Source: Lasiosphaeris hirsuta
Taxonomy: Eukaryota > Ascomycota > Sordariomycetes > Sordariales > Lasiosphaeriaceae
DNA: 64,000 nt
NCBI GenBank assembly: GCA_030549175.1
Contig: JAUKUA010000005.1
Span: 3,534,001-3,598,000 of the forward strand
Direction of reading: 5' to 3'
The notes beneath the pieces are model-generated. The model did no database searches. It had not been told where the DNA came from and saw only the letters and a list, made by a program, of their open reading frames with translations. A program made the position numbers and the translations under genes. Each line of letters starts with the position of its first letter. Within the stretch, counting starts at the first letter, position 1. Shown piece by piece: positions 11,766 through 27,200 of the stretch.

Positions 11766-13634
11766 TGTGCGGGTAGGGGGAGAGGGGGGTTGTGGGCGGT
11801 GTTGCGGTGTTTACTTGGAGGAGACACTTGGAGATGCACTCGGCTTTTTGTATTCAGGGGCAGTGGGGGTTTTGCAACAGGGCTGTAAGACAATGGCTGG
11901 CTGCAAGTGGAAGGTGAAGCTGGTGATGGCGATGCTGTGTGGATCGAGAGCACCAGACACAAGGCTGGGGACGTACAGATGCTTTATATCAAACAAGCTC
12001 AGCCGTTTCGTGGACTCAGCGTGCCCCGGAAGGCGCCAGGCTTCGGCATCATGTCAGTGGCGCGGCCTTCCGCACCGTCACCACCTCAAGCAGCGGCAGC
12101 AGCCAGCAACCAGCAGCAAGCCGATAAGGCCAGAGATCGACGGCTGGCCGCTCCAATGCAGCGAAGTCTGTGGGGGATAGCATGGAGTGGAGCCGTGGGG
12201 AGCGGGTGGGCCGCCGGAGTCCGCCGAAGGCCTGGCCTTGACCCCTCCATCGCGCCGGATGTCGAGGAATCCTGCCTCTCGCCTTTGCCTAGGTAGGCAC
12301 GTTGGCACGGTAGGCCTTTCCAATCCAGCCCGTGCCGAGAAAATATTTTCTCTCTGGCCGTTTCTTGTTCATTGCAGAGCCGCCCTGGCTTCAATTGAGT
12401 TCCGAAGACCGAAGACGCGAACGGAGGCATTTTTCTTTTACACGTGTAATGGTAGGTTTTGCAGACGGCAAGTACACAAGTGCTCTGTTCCGCTCGCTAC
12501 TCACGCCCGGCAGCGATGGAAGCCCGGGGTGCACCGCATTGCGGGGTGGCCCTCGCCCGTTGATTTTGGCTTTTGGGTGGGTTATCAGTATCATCTTATC
12601 GCCATCGTACGACTGGGTCAGGTAGCACTTGTGAACCCGGCCTGTGCCGTTCCTCCGTAGCAACTGGCTTGGTGTATTAGTCGCGGCAGACGGCTGACGC
12701 TCCCAATTACACCAACCCAACAGCTTCGAGTCCTATTGTTGCTGTCTTACTATTCAAGAACCTCCCATCTTCTGCGATTCAAGGCCGGGTGAGACATAAA
12801 TATATTATAATGATGTTGGCAGGGTTCTGTGCTCGGTTTCGTTGAACCAGTCTGATCTCTGAGAGCCCCGGTGCCCAAGACGGTACCAACCCCCTTACCT
12901 TCGGCCAACAAGACCATTTCGCTAAATCAATGCGCTTGGATGGAAGGAGGGATGGTCTATGCCAAGGTGAGAGGTGCACGCTAGATATCAGCACGAAAGT
13001 GAGAGTTGAGGCGCAGGTCGTCTCCGTCAGCTGCCGCCACCTAAATTATTTAGTTGTGGCCATGGGATTGGGAGGAGGTTGGTCCGCTGTCCACCAAAGC
13101 AAGAGGAAGATCCCCACGTGTTTTTCGAGCAATGTGTGTTGTTTGTTTATTCGTTAGGTAGCCTCTGGATTTTGGACAGCGCGTGAATGTCCAAGGCCAT
13201 CTTACCTCACCCAGGCAAAGAGTTACCAAGCTGGTACTGCAGGTCAGCACTTGTCCCTGCAAAGAAGCGCAGGGTGGGCTAGGCTTGGCACGCGACTGGG
13301 GAAAGCCAGCACTGTGCACCGACCACCGCACCGCACCGCGTTCAACACCACCAGGGCCACAGTGCAAGTGATACTCCACATCTCAGCTTGGCTGGCAGGA
13401 ACTCGAACCCCATCTCGATTTCGACCCCCTCAGCGCCATCGATAGACTCAGGGCCCAAAACTTCAAGACACCGAACCTACCTCCACCCGGCACCGCGGGG
13501 TTTGCGATGACTACAACAGACTGTCTCTGCCACTAACCAGGGGGATTGATGCGCTGCGCGGTCGAATTGGCGAATCGACAGAACCGACCGAGTCGCCTTC
13601 GAATGTGCGTCTCGAGCGTCTCCAGTGTGGGCAA
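11766..13634. other. Divergent promoter region of urate oxidase and RICTOR
   Basis: The left edge should hold the urate oxidase promoter and the right edge the RICTOR promoter and leader. From 13446 to 13634 the RICTOR frame is open for about 63 codons without an ATG, preceded by an in-frame TAG at 13443. Part of this may therefore be coding if a 5' exon is spliced on. The remainder shows no gene. Confidence 0.5.
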
Positions 13635-16600
13635 ATGGCCGGGCCATCCACCATGTTGAGCGCCTCAGCAACCCCGACCCAGAAGTCGTTCTCTTCGCAG
13701 CAATCAACCAACCCCGTTCACATCGCCAATGCTGCCTCGGGTCGCCCGAGCCTTGATCGTGATGGCCTCCAGCCGCCAGCCCCCGGCGCGAACGGAGCTC
13801 GCAACCTCTCCACCTCAGCCCTAACCTTTGCCCCCCGCGGCTCCTCTCTGAATCCATCCCCTATGCCTGGTAGCTTCAGCTCCGAGCTCCGCAGCCAGCT
13901 CAACATCTCCCGTGCCGGCTCCCGCGCCGATATGTTCGCCCTCGAGAAGCTCGACGAAGATGACTCCTCCCTCCAGGAACAGAACCTGGCATATTTGCGT
14001 GATGCCTTGAGCCGCGAAATGAAGATCAAGGAGGGCAGTGAGAATATGCTTGAGGCACTTAATAGCAAGAAGGCCAAGCAGACAAAGGAGCAGCGCATAA
14101 GGGTTGAGGCTGAGCTGAACTCGTCCAGCCAGCGCATCAAGGATTTGCGCCAGAAGATCACCGAGGCCCAGAGGACGAGGGCAACGCCCACCACCCCCAC
14201 AAGATCGAGGACTGACGGCCTGCTCCAGAGCACAAATGGGTTGCGCTCACCCCCAAGCGCCTCGAGGAGTGGTGCTGGGTCTGATTTTGACGAGCCAACT
14301 GAGTCGCCCACTTTCGTGCTTGCCGAGATTCTGCAAGCGCTCGAGGTGGTTGGCATGACACCGGACTACTACGTCTCCAGGGCCAACAGCCTTGTCGATC
14401 TCTTCAAGAGGCATCCGACTCTCAAGTATGACCTTGTTTGGTCAGTCTTTGGGCTCCGCATGCAGGTCATGCTCCTGAGTGACAGCCGCGAAGTCGTCGC
14501 CGCCGGATACAGGATGATACGATATGCCATTTCCGATATAGCGTCACTCAAAAACATCCGTACTCTCAATACCGATTATCTGGTCACATGGTAGGTTCCG
14601 TGTCACCTGCAGCTACGTTGAGCATCCACTAACCCAATGGCATAGGTCTCTCATCAAGGACCGCAAATCCGACGTCGAACGCGAGCAGGCTCTCAAGTTT
14701 GTACGCGCCTTCCTAGATGTCAAGGATGGCGTGCAGGAAATATCACGAGCGATTGTTAGGACGATAGGCGCCGTCGCGGAAGAGCACGACGAGCGACTGC
14801 GACCGATCTGCATTGAAACTTTGGCAGAGATATTAGTTCGAGATCCCCGCTTGTTGATAGCGTCAGGGGGGATAGGTCCCTTACACGAGGCCCTAGCCGA
14901 TGGCTCGTACAAAGCCTCGGAAAGCTTGACAGGCGCTTTCCTCTACCTCTTGGACGCCCCACAGAGGCGGCAGTACCTGCGCGCGGGCAACGAACTCGAG
15001 GTCCTGTTCACTGCCTTCACCGATGACCTATCTTCTACCGAGCGCTTTCTCAAGCAAAGCGCGAAGGCCGTCACATCGGCACTCAGATCATGGTCGGGCC
15101 TCATGAGTCTGTCCATGTATAACTTCCGTGCCATCAAGTCCATGATTCACAGCATGGTGGCCCAGACAGGCTCTATTCGAGAGACCGTCCTGGACCTGCT
15201 GTATACGCTGTTTCGCATAAAATCACCCGCCTGGGCAACATCATTCCTGGCCGGTAGGCGGCTCACAACATATGGCAGAGTGTCAAACCTCAAATCGACC
15301 GCCGGGAAAGCCTCACCGAGCGATTTCGAGGAAGACGGAGGAGAGCAGAATTTTGTTGAACATTACACGGCCCTCCTGCTAGCGATATTCATCAAAGCCG
15401 GAATGGTGCCGGCCCTTTTGAAAATGACCCAAGACACCGAAAATCCCATACTCAAGCGGAAGTCGACGCTTCTCATTGGGGAGGTACTGAAGCTCTCAAG
15501 CCGCCTTCTTCCGCCATCTTGGAGCAGCCAGCTACAGCTATTGCCTGAACTGTTTATAGCAGCAGCCCAGCTCAGAGAGGAAAGTCACTTTGCCGCGACG
15601 GGTGTCATTTACCAAATAAGCAGTGTGAGCAGGACGTTGTACAGGTCATCTCCGTCATCATACATCCCTTCCGTCATATCATCCAGCACTAGCATGGACC
15701 TTGGGATCCTCGACGAGCATCCCAAGAGCAACACATCCGTAAACTTTGACGATGCCACATTCCGACAGCTTCTTATCGACTCGGCCGTCCTGGGTAGCTC
15801 AAACTACACAAAGTGGAACTGGGACATTATCCTCAGACTTATCGAAGGTCCACTGACCAACGGAAAGAGGCTCGAGGAGGCTGTCAAGGTGTCCAAGTTT
15901 GTCAAGCGAATCATGAGCTTCTACCGCCCGTTTAAATACAAGTTTTCGGAGATCAAGAGCTCGAGGAACACGCAAAAATACGTCAGGGCTGGATGCTCCC
16001 TGATGCACTCGCTACTACAGAGCCCCGAGGGTGTCAAGTATCTATCCGACAACAAGCTACTGAGGCAGATTGCCGAATGCCTGGCCCAGTGTGACCCGAC
16101 GAGCGGTCTCACGGCTCAATTTCCCATGTTTTCAAAAGACCGCCTCACCGACACCTTGTGTGGGGGCTACTTCCCCATGCTTGGCGTCCTAACTGGGGAT
16201 GTCAAAGGCATGCAGATGATGGACAGGTGGCGCATCTTCAACATGATGTATCGAATCGTTGACCTTAAGCAACGACCCGATCTCATAAAACTGATGCTCT
16301 CCAACTTTGACTATTCGCTCCAAGGACATCCTCGGGTCCTTCTTTCGAAAGCCCTGACAGCAGGAACAAAGGACATTAGGATCAATGCGACAAACGCATT
16401 GAGGAAATACGCAACACGCCCACGTATGACCGCGCCAGGCCAAGAGCCTGCGGACTCCAAGTGGGCTATCCAGCTTTTAGTGACACAGCTATATGACCCA
16501 GAGGTTGAGGTGTGTGCGACCGCGGTTAAAATCCTCGAAAAAGCTTGCAATACTAGGAATAACCTCGAGTACATTGTCGAGTGTCGACCGGCGCTGGATC

Positions 16601-17985
16601 ACCTAGGCGAGATAGGAGCTCCCTTGCTCTTGCGCTTCCTCTCGACATCGATTGGCTACCACTACCTGGACGGCCTGGACTATATAAGCAATGAGATGGA
16701 CGACTGGTTCCTCGGCCGAAATGACTCCTATGTGAGTGTCATTGAGGCTAGCCTGGCACGCTCCTTCATAGAGCACCAAGACGACCATACAAACCGAATT
16801 AGCGTATTCGATGACGAGCAGGAGATGGAAGCCGAGAGCCACGTTCCGCCGCACTTTTATCGCGAGCTCACCCGGACACGAGAGGGCTGCAAGCTGCTCG
16901 AAGACAAGGGCCACTTTGCCGAATTTGCCGCCACGATCCGCGACTATGGCATGCAGTCAGACGACCCGGAGATGGTTGTCAAGGTCAAGGGCTGCCTCTG
17001 GGCTGTGGGCAACGTCGGATCTATGGAACTGGGGGCGCCATTCCTTGAGTCGTGCGACGTTGTCGAGCACATAGTCAGGATTGCGCAGGAGCACGAAATT
17101 ATGAGCTTGCGTGGCACGGCCTTCTTTGTCCTCGGCCTCATCTCAAGGTCTATCCACGGCTTGGAGATACTTTCGGAGAACGGTTGGGATGCCAACACGA
17201 ACGTGATGGGCGTTTCTCTAGGGTTCTGCATCCCCGCAGACCTATCCAAGCTCTTCTCGCTGAAGCCATGGCAGCACACATCAGTCACGAGCATAGAGTT
17301 GCCAGCATCGCAAAAGACGGAAAACGCCAGACTCCCCCCTGTCCCTTCCCGTCCACGGTCCGAGTCACTGATCAAAGCAATCCAAGCCGAAGAAGGCATG
17401 GATGGGGCCGAGATCCGCCGCATCGAACTCGACCCGGATCCGACTAATCACCGCATCTTGGAGCTCGTCATCGACATGGCCAACATGGTGCTCTATCGGC
17501 GCGCCCGGGCCGAGCTGATGCAGATCAAGACTGTGAGAAAAGCCGAAGGTTTTGGACAACCACGCCTCTTCCGCCGCGTCATGGCCTTACTGGAGTGTCA
17601 CCACTATCGTCTTGCGGATCGTAGCATGATCGTGGGGCTATTTGATAAGATTGTGCTGCGAGCAATCATCTTTGATGAGGATGAGGACGAGAGCGAAGAG
17701 GGGAAGGGAGGCCGGGTGATGGGCGGGGTCACGGCTGTTGTTGAGCGGTTGCAGCGGCCACTAGAAGAGGAGAGTGATAGCGATGAAGATGGTGATGAGG
17801 AAGACGACGACGATGACGACGGCGACGATGATGACGACGACGATGATGATGACGAGGGTGGAGAGAGGAGGAGGGAAGAATTTGATAGCTCGGGGGATGA
17901 GCAAAGGACGGAACGGCAGCGCAGCATTAGCGACCCATCGGAGCGTAAGAGGCATGCGATTAGGGGTTCGTTTGGTGATAGGTGA
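13635..17985 (+). CDS. RICTOR: RICTOR-like TORC2 subunit
   Basis: Scaffold of TOR complex 2, which activates AGC kinases and controls actin and membrane homeostasis. Exon 1 is 13635-14590 and exon 2 is 14646-17985, about 1431 aa from this ATG. The join TG|G restores Trp (YLVTW-SLIKDRKSD). Armadillo-like helices typical of RICTOR run through most of the protein, including an N-terminal region (ALKFVRAFLDVKDGVQEIS), RSWSGLMSLSMYNFRAIKSM, and a C-terminal block (VVKVKGCLWAVGNVGS, RGTAFFVLGLISRS). A coiled segment near residues 110-190 precedes it. The end is an extreme acidic run of Asp/Glu coded by GAT/GAC repeats. The start is uncertain: the frame stays open upstream to 13446 without an ATG, so a 5' exon may exist. 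Assignment rests on overall family resemblance. Confidence 0.85.
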
Positions 17986-18798
17986 ATGGAGCTCATGGAA
18001 GGTAGATTTCTGGATATCATCGTCATCGTCATCATCACCGTGTCGTCGGGATTGGTCTCGTCGTGGGGCGACAAGACTTCTTGTATTTGTATCGAGAAGA
18101 AGCAAAAAAAATCGGGGGCATCAATGTGCAGGCAGTATTTTTTTCTGGGAGCAGTTTTTAAAGCCGACTTTTGCATACCTATGGAATGGGATGGCGAGAG
18201 GGTTGGGACGGGATTGGGTCTGGTTGGGATGTGATGGGCGGGTGGATGGGCGAACTTGAACTGGGCGAACTAGGGACAGTCGTGGGCAGGGTGGAAGGGC
18301 GGATACGGCGTTTAGATATCATGGCAATTGTCTATTTTGCATGTACAGTATAGTTAGTACCTTGATGGAAGAGATGGGTTGGGATATGAGCGGCTTCTTG
18401 GCGAATAGGTGTAGTGTCCACTGAGATGAGATGAGAAAGTGACGGTGTTGCAATTCGAATGTAGATGCGATGGCTTGAGATCTGACGTTGGGGACATTAA
18501 GAGAACAGAGGAGTACTGAATACCTGACCTGCCAGCTACGTACACTAAGTATGTGCGTGATGAGTGAATTTTACAACACGAGATCAGAACAAATGGAAAC
18601 CCCACTATACTCCCCACCCACCCTGCCTGCCTCTTCTGCCCTCCCTTGGCCGTGCCTGCATGGAACAGCCGATGTAAGCAGCGACGACATCTCCGAGGTG
18701 AGGTCGTCTTTTAACCGCGATATTCCAGCTCTGTCACTACGACACACACACACACACTCCAATAGCATCTCGTACTGGGATCTCCAATATTGACTAAA
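17986..18798. other. RICTOR 3' flank and thi20 promoter
   Basis: No gene seen. A CATCGTCATCGTCATCATC stretch near 18015-18037 is complementary to the GAT/GAC repeat at the end of the RICTOR coding region. A short CA repeat lies at 18742-18756, just before thi20. Confidence 0.55.
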
Positions 18799-20915
18799 AT
18801 GGTTTCTGGACGGGTTCTGGTTATTGCCGGCTCTGATAGCTCCGGTGGAGCGTGGGTTTCCCCGTCTTGTATCACTTGCTCGTTGCAGTCTGGGTGACTT
18901 ACACGCCGTATTGAGCTTAGGGGCCTCGAGGCCGACCAAAAGGTTATCGCCGCCCATGGGTGCTACGCCATGACGGCCACCACGGCCTTGACGGCGCAAA
19001 ACACAACGGGCGTCTTCGACATCCACCATGTTCCGGCTGAGTTTTTGAGGAAGCAAATTGATGCGTGTATCAATGACATTGGTGTGGATGTGGTCAAGAC
19101 TGGTGAGTTGCCTGGGCGTCCATGAAAACATGAGCGCTCACACTACCCCCAAGGCATGCTGGCCTCGGCCGCCACTGTCGACGCCGTCGCCACGGCACTC
19201 GAGGAGCACAAGGTAAAAACGCTCGTCATCGACCCGGTGAGAGCCCCCCGCCCGCCCCCTCCCTCCTGATCCGGGAATCTCACCGTGTGCCGAGTTCTAG
19301 GTCATGATCGCGACTAGCGGCTCGCAGCTGCTCGCGCCCGAGGCGCTGCAGGTCCTGCGCGCACGCCTCCTCCCGCGCGCCACCATCCTGACGCCCAACC
19401 TGCCCGAGGCCCGCCTGCTCCTGGCCGACGCCGGCTACGGCCACCTGCCCGTCGACAAGGTCGACGACCTCGAGGTTATTGCCAGTGCCGTACACGCGCT
19501 CGGCCCCCGCTGGGTCCTCGTCAAGGGCGGCCACTGCCCCTTCCGTCGCAACGGCACGGCGGCCGGGACGCCTGAGGAGAGGGAGATTGTGGTGGATTTG
19601 CTGTTTGGCGGCCCCGATGAGCGCGCGTTCAAGATCCAGACGCCGTACCATGAGACGAGGAATACGCACGGGACGGGGTGTTCTTTGGCTTCTGCCATTG
19701 CGTCTAATCTGGCAAAGGGGATGGATATGCCTCGGGCGGTTAAAGCCGCTTGCCGGTATGTCGAAGCCGGGATCAAAACCGCGCCAGGCCTCGGAGCAGG
19801 CAGCGGGCCGCTGAACCACTTCCACTCTATCTACACCCTGCCGTTTTCACCGTACGTTTCCCTTTTCCATTTCTAGGGAACGAGTACTAATTTAGCCAAG
19901 GGGCCATTTCGTCGACTATCTGTTGGAAAGACTGGACGTTGCTCCGATATGGGATGCGTTTGTCAACCACCCCTTTGTCCTCGCCATGGGAAATGCAAGC
20001 TTGCCGCTGGAGTCTTTCAAGGGGTACTTGATCCAGGATTATTTGTATCTGGTTTGCCTCTCAGATCCGAGCAGCTCTAGAAGGCTTCTAACTGCAACTT
20101 TGAGGTTCAATTTGCCCGTGCAAACGCTCTCGCTTCGTATAAAGCCAAGAACATGAAGGAAATTGCTGCCGTGGGTCTCCTCTCTCATTGACAAAAGTAC
20201 AGATTGTAGGCCTTGAATACTGACGGTTCAACAGTCTGCAGCTGTCGTCTCACAAATCTTCAAAGAGATGCAACTGCACATTGCATACTGCAACGAGTTC
20301 GGCATACCAAAGGAAGAGGTTGAAAACACGCCAGAGAAGGAGGGCAAGTACCAAAGAGCATTCCCCATTTTTTGTCTCGCTCGCTAACAAAGTAAGTAGC
20401 CTGCACCGCCTATACAAGGTACACCGCTATCGAGTCTGGTAACCGTAGCTCCTGCTAACAGACTGGAGATATGTCCTAGACGTCGGGCAATCCGAGGATT
20501 GGATTGCCCTGCAGATAGCCCTGGCGCCTTGCCTGCTTGGGTATGGCGTTATTGCCCAGCAGCTGCACAACGACTCACGATCCAAGCAAGGGGGAGACAA
20601 TCCGTACTGGCCCTGGATACAAAATTACGTGGCCGACGACTACGTTGCAGCGGTGAAGACTGGATGCGGTACGTTGTTTGACAGATGGAGACGGTCTGAC
20701 AATGCGCCAGCTAACTGCCGATGCTCTAGACCTCCTTGAAAAACACGCGCTGCTTCAAAGCCCAGCACGGATAGAGGAGCTTGTCAAGATCTTTATCCAT
20801 GCTACAAAGGTCAGTGAGGCTGGGGTGCATTGCGTGCCTGTTTAAGGAGAAAGCGCTGATAAGGTGTGACTTGCAGATGGAGATTGCGTTTTGGGAGATG
20901 TACAGCTCAAGTTAG
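18799..20915 (+). CDS. thi20: HMP/HMP-P kinase fused to TenA (THI20-type)
   Basis: Phosphorylates hydroxymethylpyrimidine (phosphate) for thiamine synthesis; the C-terminal TenA domain is a thiaminase-II/aminopyrimidine hydrolase. Eleven exons: 18799-18851, 18921-19102, 19154-19236, 19301-19851, 19901-20051, 20105-20170, 20235-20343, 20400-20418, 20469-20668, 20730-20809, 20877-20915; 510 aa. The ThiD half has VIAGSDSSGGAGLEAD, YAMTATTALTAQNT and the anion-hole motif TRNTHGTGCSLASAIA. The TenA half starts near GHFVDYLLERLDVAPIWD and has LIQDYLYL, NPYWPWIQNYV and the catalytic Glu region KMEIAFWEMYSS. All joins keep the frame. The intron after exon 7 begins GCAAGT, a GC-AG intron; the GT alternatives I tried break the frame. 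Slightly shorter than yeast Thi20 (551 aa). Confidence 0.9.
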
Positions 20916-21836
20916 TGTTGGGTTTTCTGAGCCTGGGTGTAAACGGCAGGTCGCTGTGGCTGTGGCGAAGTTGAACTCAGGCACGCCGAGCTACTGGAGT
21001 CAAAGCCAAAACACGGATGACATGCATGTCGAGTCGGGCTCCTGCGATTGCGTTCAATGTATCAGTATTTGTGGCTATGGGGAATACCATTGAAGTGCGC
21101 CTTGTCTTGAAATGCGGTCGTTCTTGCTGTGCATGTTATTCATTGACTATTGATGATTTGGTGAAATTCATTACCGGACTGGTCGAATCGCCGCAAAAGG
21201 GATGATAAGGATGATGTAATGCAAGGGGTGCTGCTATGCGCGCATTGATGCCTTGTTTTTGAGGGAGAAGTCTTATCTCGCTTATCAGACCCAGCCAGGC
21301 CCGGCCAGACCGCTGCCAGGCGACTGCCTGCAAGAAAAAAAATAATTTTCTAGCCCGAAGCGCCTCCCGCCTAACATTTTAGCAAAGAAAAAAATTCCTG
21401 AGAGGCGAGTCGAGCACCCCTTCTCCCTCCCACATTCAAAAAGTTTTTCGCGTCGCCGAAAACTTGTTCTTCTCAACCTCATCTCTTCCACCACAAGACC
21501 TTGCCCATTCCGCAAGGTGCCCATTCGCTCATTTCAAAAGAGTTTGTGGTATTGAAGTCGAAGAGCAGATTTGTATCCCACGCGCATCTTTGCTCGCCTA
21601 GAAGCCACCACCCGGTTTCTTCGGTATTCGTCTTCTCGTGATACCATCTCACCACAGCCGTTGGCATCTTCGCATCGCGTCTCACATACCAGAGACCCGA
21701 TATAGCACCCCGTCAACTTTTAACAGCGTAATCGGCTCGATCGCGCACCCCCCCTCAATCTACACGCCCTCCCAAATCATCACGACACACTTTGCACGCC
21801 AACAGGCACTCATTTCTACATTACTCTAATAGCAGT
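20916..21836. other. thi20 3' flank and DBP2 promoter/leader
   Basis: No coding frame recognised. The right half (from about 21400) becomes C-rich and pyrimidine-rich, consistent with the core promoter and a long 5' leader of the helicase gene. Confidence 0.6.
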
Positions 21837-24220
<2,384 letters not shown>

Positions 24221-27200
24221 ACGTCGCGCTAAGTTGGGTGATGCCCAGCTGACCACAGTCAACTCAGGTCGATCTGGCGGCGTCGGCGGCGCTAATGCCT
24301 TGCCTATGGGTAACCGTCGGTGGTAAATCAGTCCACTCGCTGGGGTTCCATCAATCACTGCTTAGCAGCGAACGAATCAGATGCCGCCGAGGTGCCATAC
24401 TGACCCCTTGCATGATGGGCCTCCAGTGGCAGCATCACGATCTCGGACATCATCATGGCGTTTTCGGTAGAGGGTTCGGTCTAGAGGCTAGTTTTATTGC
24501 TTTTGGCGCCGACGATTTGTGTCGCGTCGTCTTGCCCACTAGCCATAACGGTTACGGCTCATATTTTTCTGCCTTGCGATTTCGCAGCGGTATCGAGGAA
24601 AAACTCCCGGGAATCCGTACGCCCGCAGCGCATACCACATATTATCGACTCCTAAGCCGAGCACATCCTCGGCCTTTTTCAGCATCGACTTAGCTGATAA
24701 TTGCTGCAAGGGCGAACGGGTTTGAGTCAAGGATAACCGGTTCTTTAATAATATTGCCCGTTGTTTCGCCTGTGATCCCGGCTATGTCGACACTCTTTAC
24801 AGTTCATCTGTATAGTAGGATTGCGAGAGGCGCCCGTCAACCCACTGGCTCGGTCAATATTAATCAGGTGTGTTGCAGGCTTAGATTTCCTTTCTTTTGT
24901 GTCACATTTCCTGCATGGAGTTTGGCATTGTAATTAGCAGGACAGAAAATAAATACCCGCGTTTATGTACTTTGAGTTGTGCCGCTTTGTAACATGCGAG
25001 TGTTGAGTCCCATTGCGAGATCTTTTTGGGATGTGACCGGATAAGGGTTTGAGGCTCTGTGTCGTACATGCAAGCGATATCATGATATTGGTGGGACATG
25101 ATAAAGTGCATATCTGTGTTTATTTGCTCTTGAAGACTTATGCAGAAACAAAATATTATTGAAGCAAGTAGGTACGTGTAGGCCGTTCCGGGGTTTTCCC
25201 TTTGTTTCCATACCAGTGTGAGTATCCTCGTGGTCTACAAACTCAACGATCATCATTGGCGATGGCGATGATTCCCATAGTATTTGTATTTGGGGGGAGT
25301 AGCAAATTAAAGCTAGTCCTTCCAAGGGCACCACTATCTGCGCTCTACGTTCCTTCTCCATCATTACCTGGCGGCATACAGGAACTCGCACTCACGGCTG
25401 GAAAGCTCAATCCGTCCCTCTAGGGAGAGAGCAGTCCCCTTTTATCACATCTGAATTGTGATATCACAGGACGCAGACAAAAAGGTCTCGAGAACACTCG
25501 ACGCCTGAGAAGGATAACATGATCTATCAACTGCCCTCCCGCAAGCGCTTATCCGCCCTGCCTTGCCCCGGTAGGTAGCTACCACAGCGAGACTACGCAG
25601 CAAGCAGCCTGGTCTACCCGATCCCGCCCTCCCTCCGCTCTCGAGTCAGAGGAAAACGCCTCTAGGAAGGAAGCCGCCTCGAGGAGGGGAGCCGACACAA
25701 ATCGAACGTGTAGCACTAACATGGGCACGCAACGAGACTACGCACGACCGATCGATCGGCGCCGGCTTCTACTGCTGCTGCTAGTCTCAACCACACAAGC
25801 TCTGGAAAAAGGCTGTTGCTCCTTCGGTATTTCTCTCCTTCCAAGAGGAGAGAAGGAAAGTAAAGAAGGAAAGAAAGAAGGAAAAAAAAAGGATACAGGA
25901 ACAGAAGTGGCGAAGAGAAGAAGAAAGCAACCGAAGTCTCCCACACAAAACCCACCCCATCGTCGGCAGCATTCACCCGAGAGGAGGCAAAAAAGCACGC
26001 AACAACCACGCAGAACAGCATCGATCGGAAGAGCCGCAAGCCCTCACCCGGGGGCCCATCTGTCTGTCTGTCTGTTGGTTCTATTCGCCTCCCTATTCCC
26101 AGCTTCCAACTTCCCATTCCCCCTTGTGCCTGTGCATAATCAGGACCTGTCAGAAACGAGGCCTTGGCGCATTGAGAAAGAGGGGGCTACACAACACAGT
26201 TCCACCCCAACCAACACACACACTGCATCAGACCCCAAAAAAATCGAAGCATGTTTCTTCGAGTTCTTTTTCCTTGTCGATAAATGCGGCTAACCGGGGA
26301 CTATTTGCCGAGCCCATCTATTGAGAACGACTGGGGACCCGCCCGGTCTAGCCAGAAATGGGGAAGGCGGGATGAGCAGGAATGGGAGCAGGATGGATGT
26401 GTGTGTTGTTGTGCGTGGTACATGGTGGTGGTGTGGAAACGTGGGACTGGGGTGCAGCAACGTGAGATTTTGATAGCTTCATCCCAAGCGCAGAGACCTT
26501 TCTTCTCGCCATTTTATTGCTTCTTTTCATGCTGCTCGTTCCTTCAGCCCCATCGTGCCCCCCCCCCCCCCCCCCAAATCCCATGCACAACGCTAGCTTT
26601 TAGATACACCAATCTGCCCTGGTGTGGTTTAGTCCCCCTCCGAGTCCCCACCCAGCAGCCTCAGCTGCTGCATATTGCATTGGGCACTGGTGAGACTGGG
26701 ATCGGTAGCAGATGGGCTAGGTCCTGCAACTCCCGCGGCCTCGCTACGACCCCGAGGCGCGCCCGCTGTCAAGGCTCGGTTCAGCTTAGGTCTGATTCAG
26801 ACAACAAGCATCGACAAGCGGGCAAGGGGGCGTGGCATGGTAGCATGGCGAGCTGGTCAAGGCAGGGAAACCTCGGGCGCAACAGGGCTGGCAGCGTGCT
26901 ATTACCTGCCGTAGCGCTATGATTTGGCCCCCCTCTTCCTTAGCACTACCGCTTAGGCCTGTGGCTGATAAAACTCCCGAGGAAAAGATGGGACGGCGAA
27001 TGTCCGGACAGGGGAAGGAGGGGGGTGTGGAGGACAAGCTAAGCCCCATATTCCGCTAGTTGACCGTAGGATCACCGGTGGTGGCCGACAATAACACGTA
27101 AACTCGGCGGTATCCTATGGTTGAAAATAGAGATCCGGACACTGGGGTCCTGGGGGATGGAGACCTTGAGTCGTTTCGGGGATACGAGAGCAGAGGGGAG

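Noticed and set aside
13385..13440. Box-B-like GGTTCGAGTTCC on the minus strand
   Set aside because: The T-stem is only G-U rich and no matching 5' acceptor or box A lies upstream at tRNA distance.
25680..25770. tRNA-like T-arm and acceptor complement on the minus strand (GTTCGATT flanked by ACACG/TGTGT)
   Set aside because: The acceptor has a mismatch, and no D-arm box A or anticodon arm can be fitted between the halves.
25721..26293. 190-codon frame starting with a Leu-rich stretch
   Set aside because: The Leu run comes from CTGCTGCTG. The rest is low-complexity Lys/Arg from purine runs, with no signal-peptide logic or conserved end.
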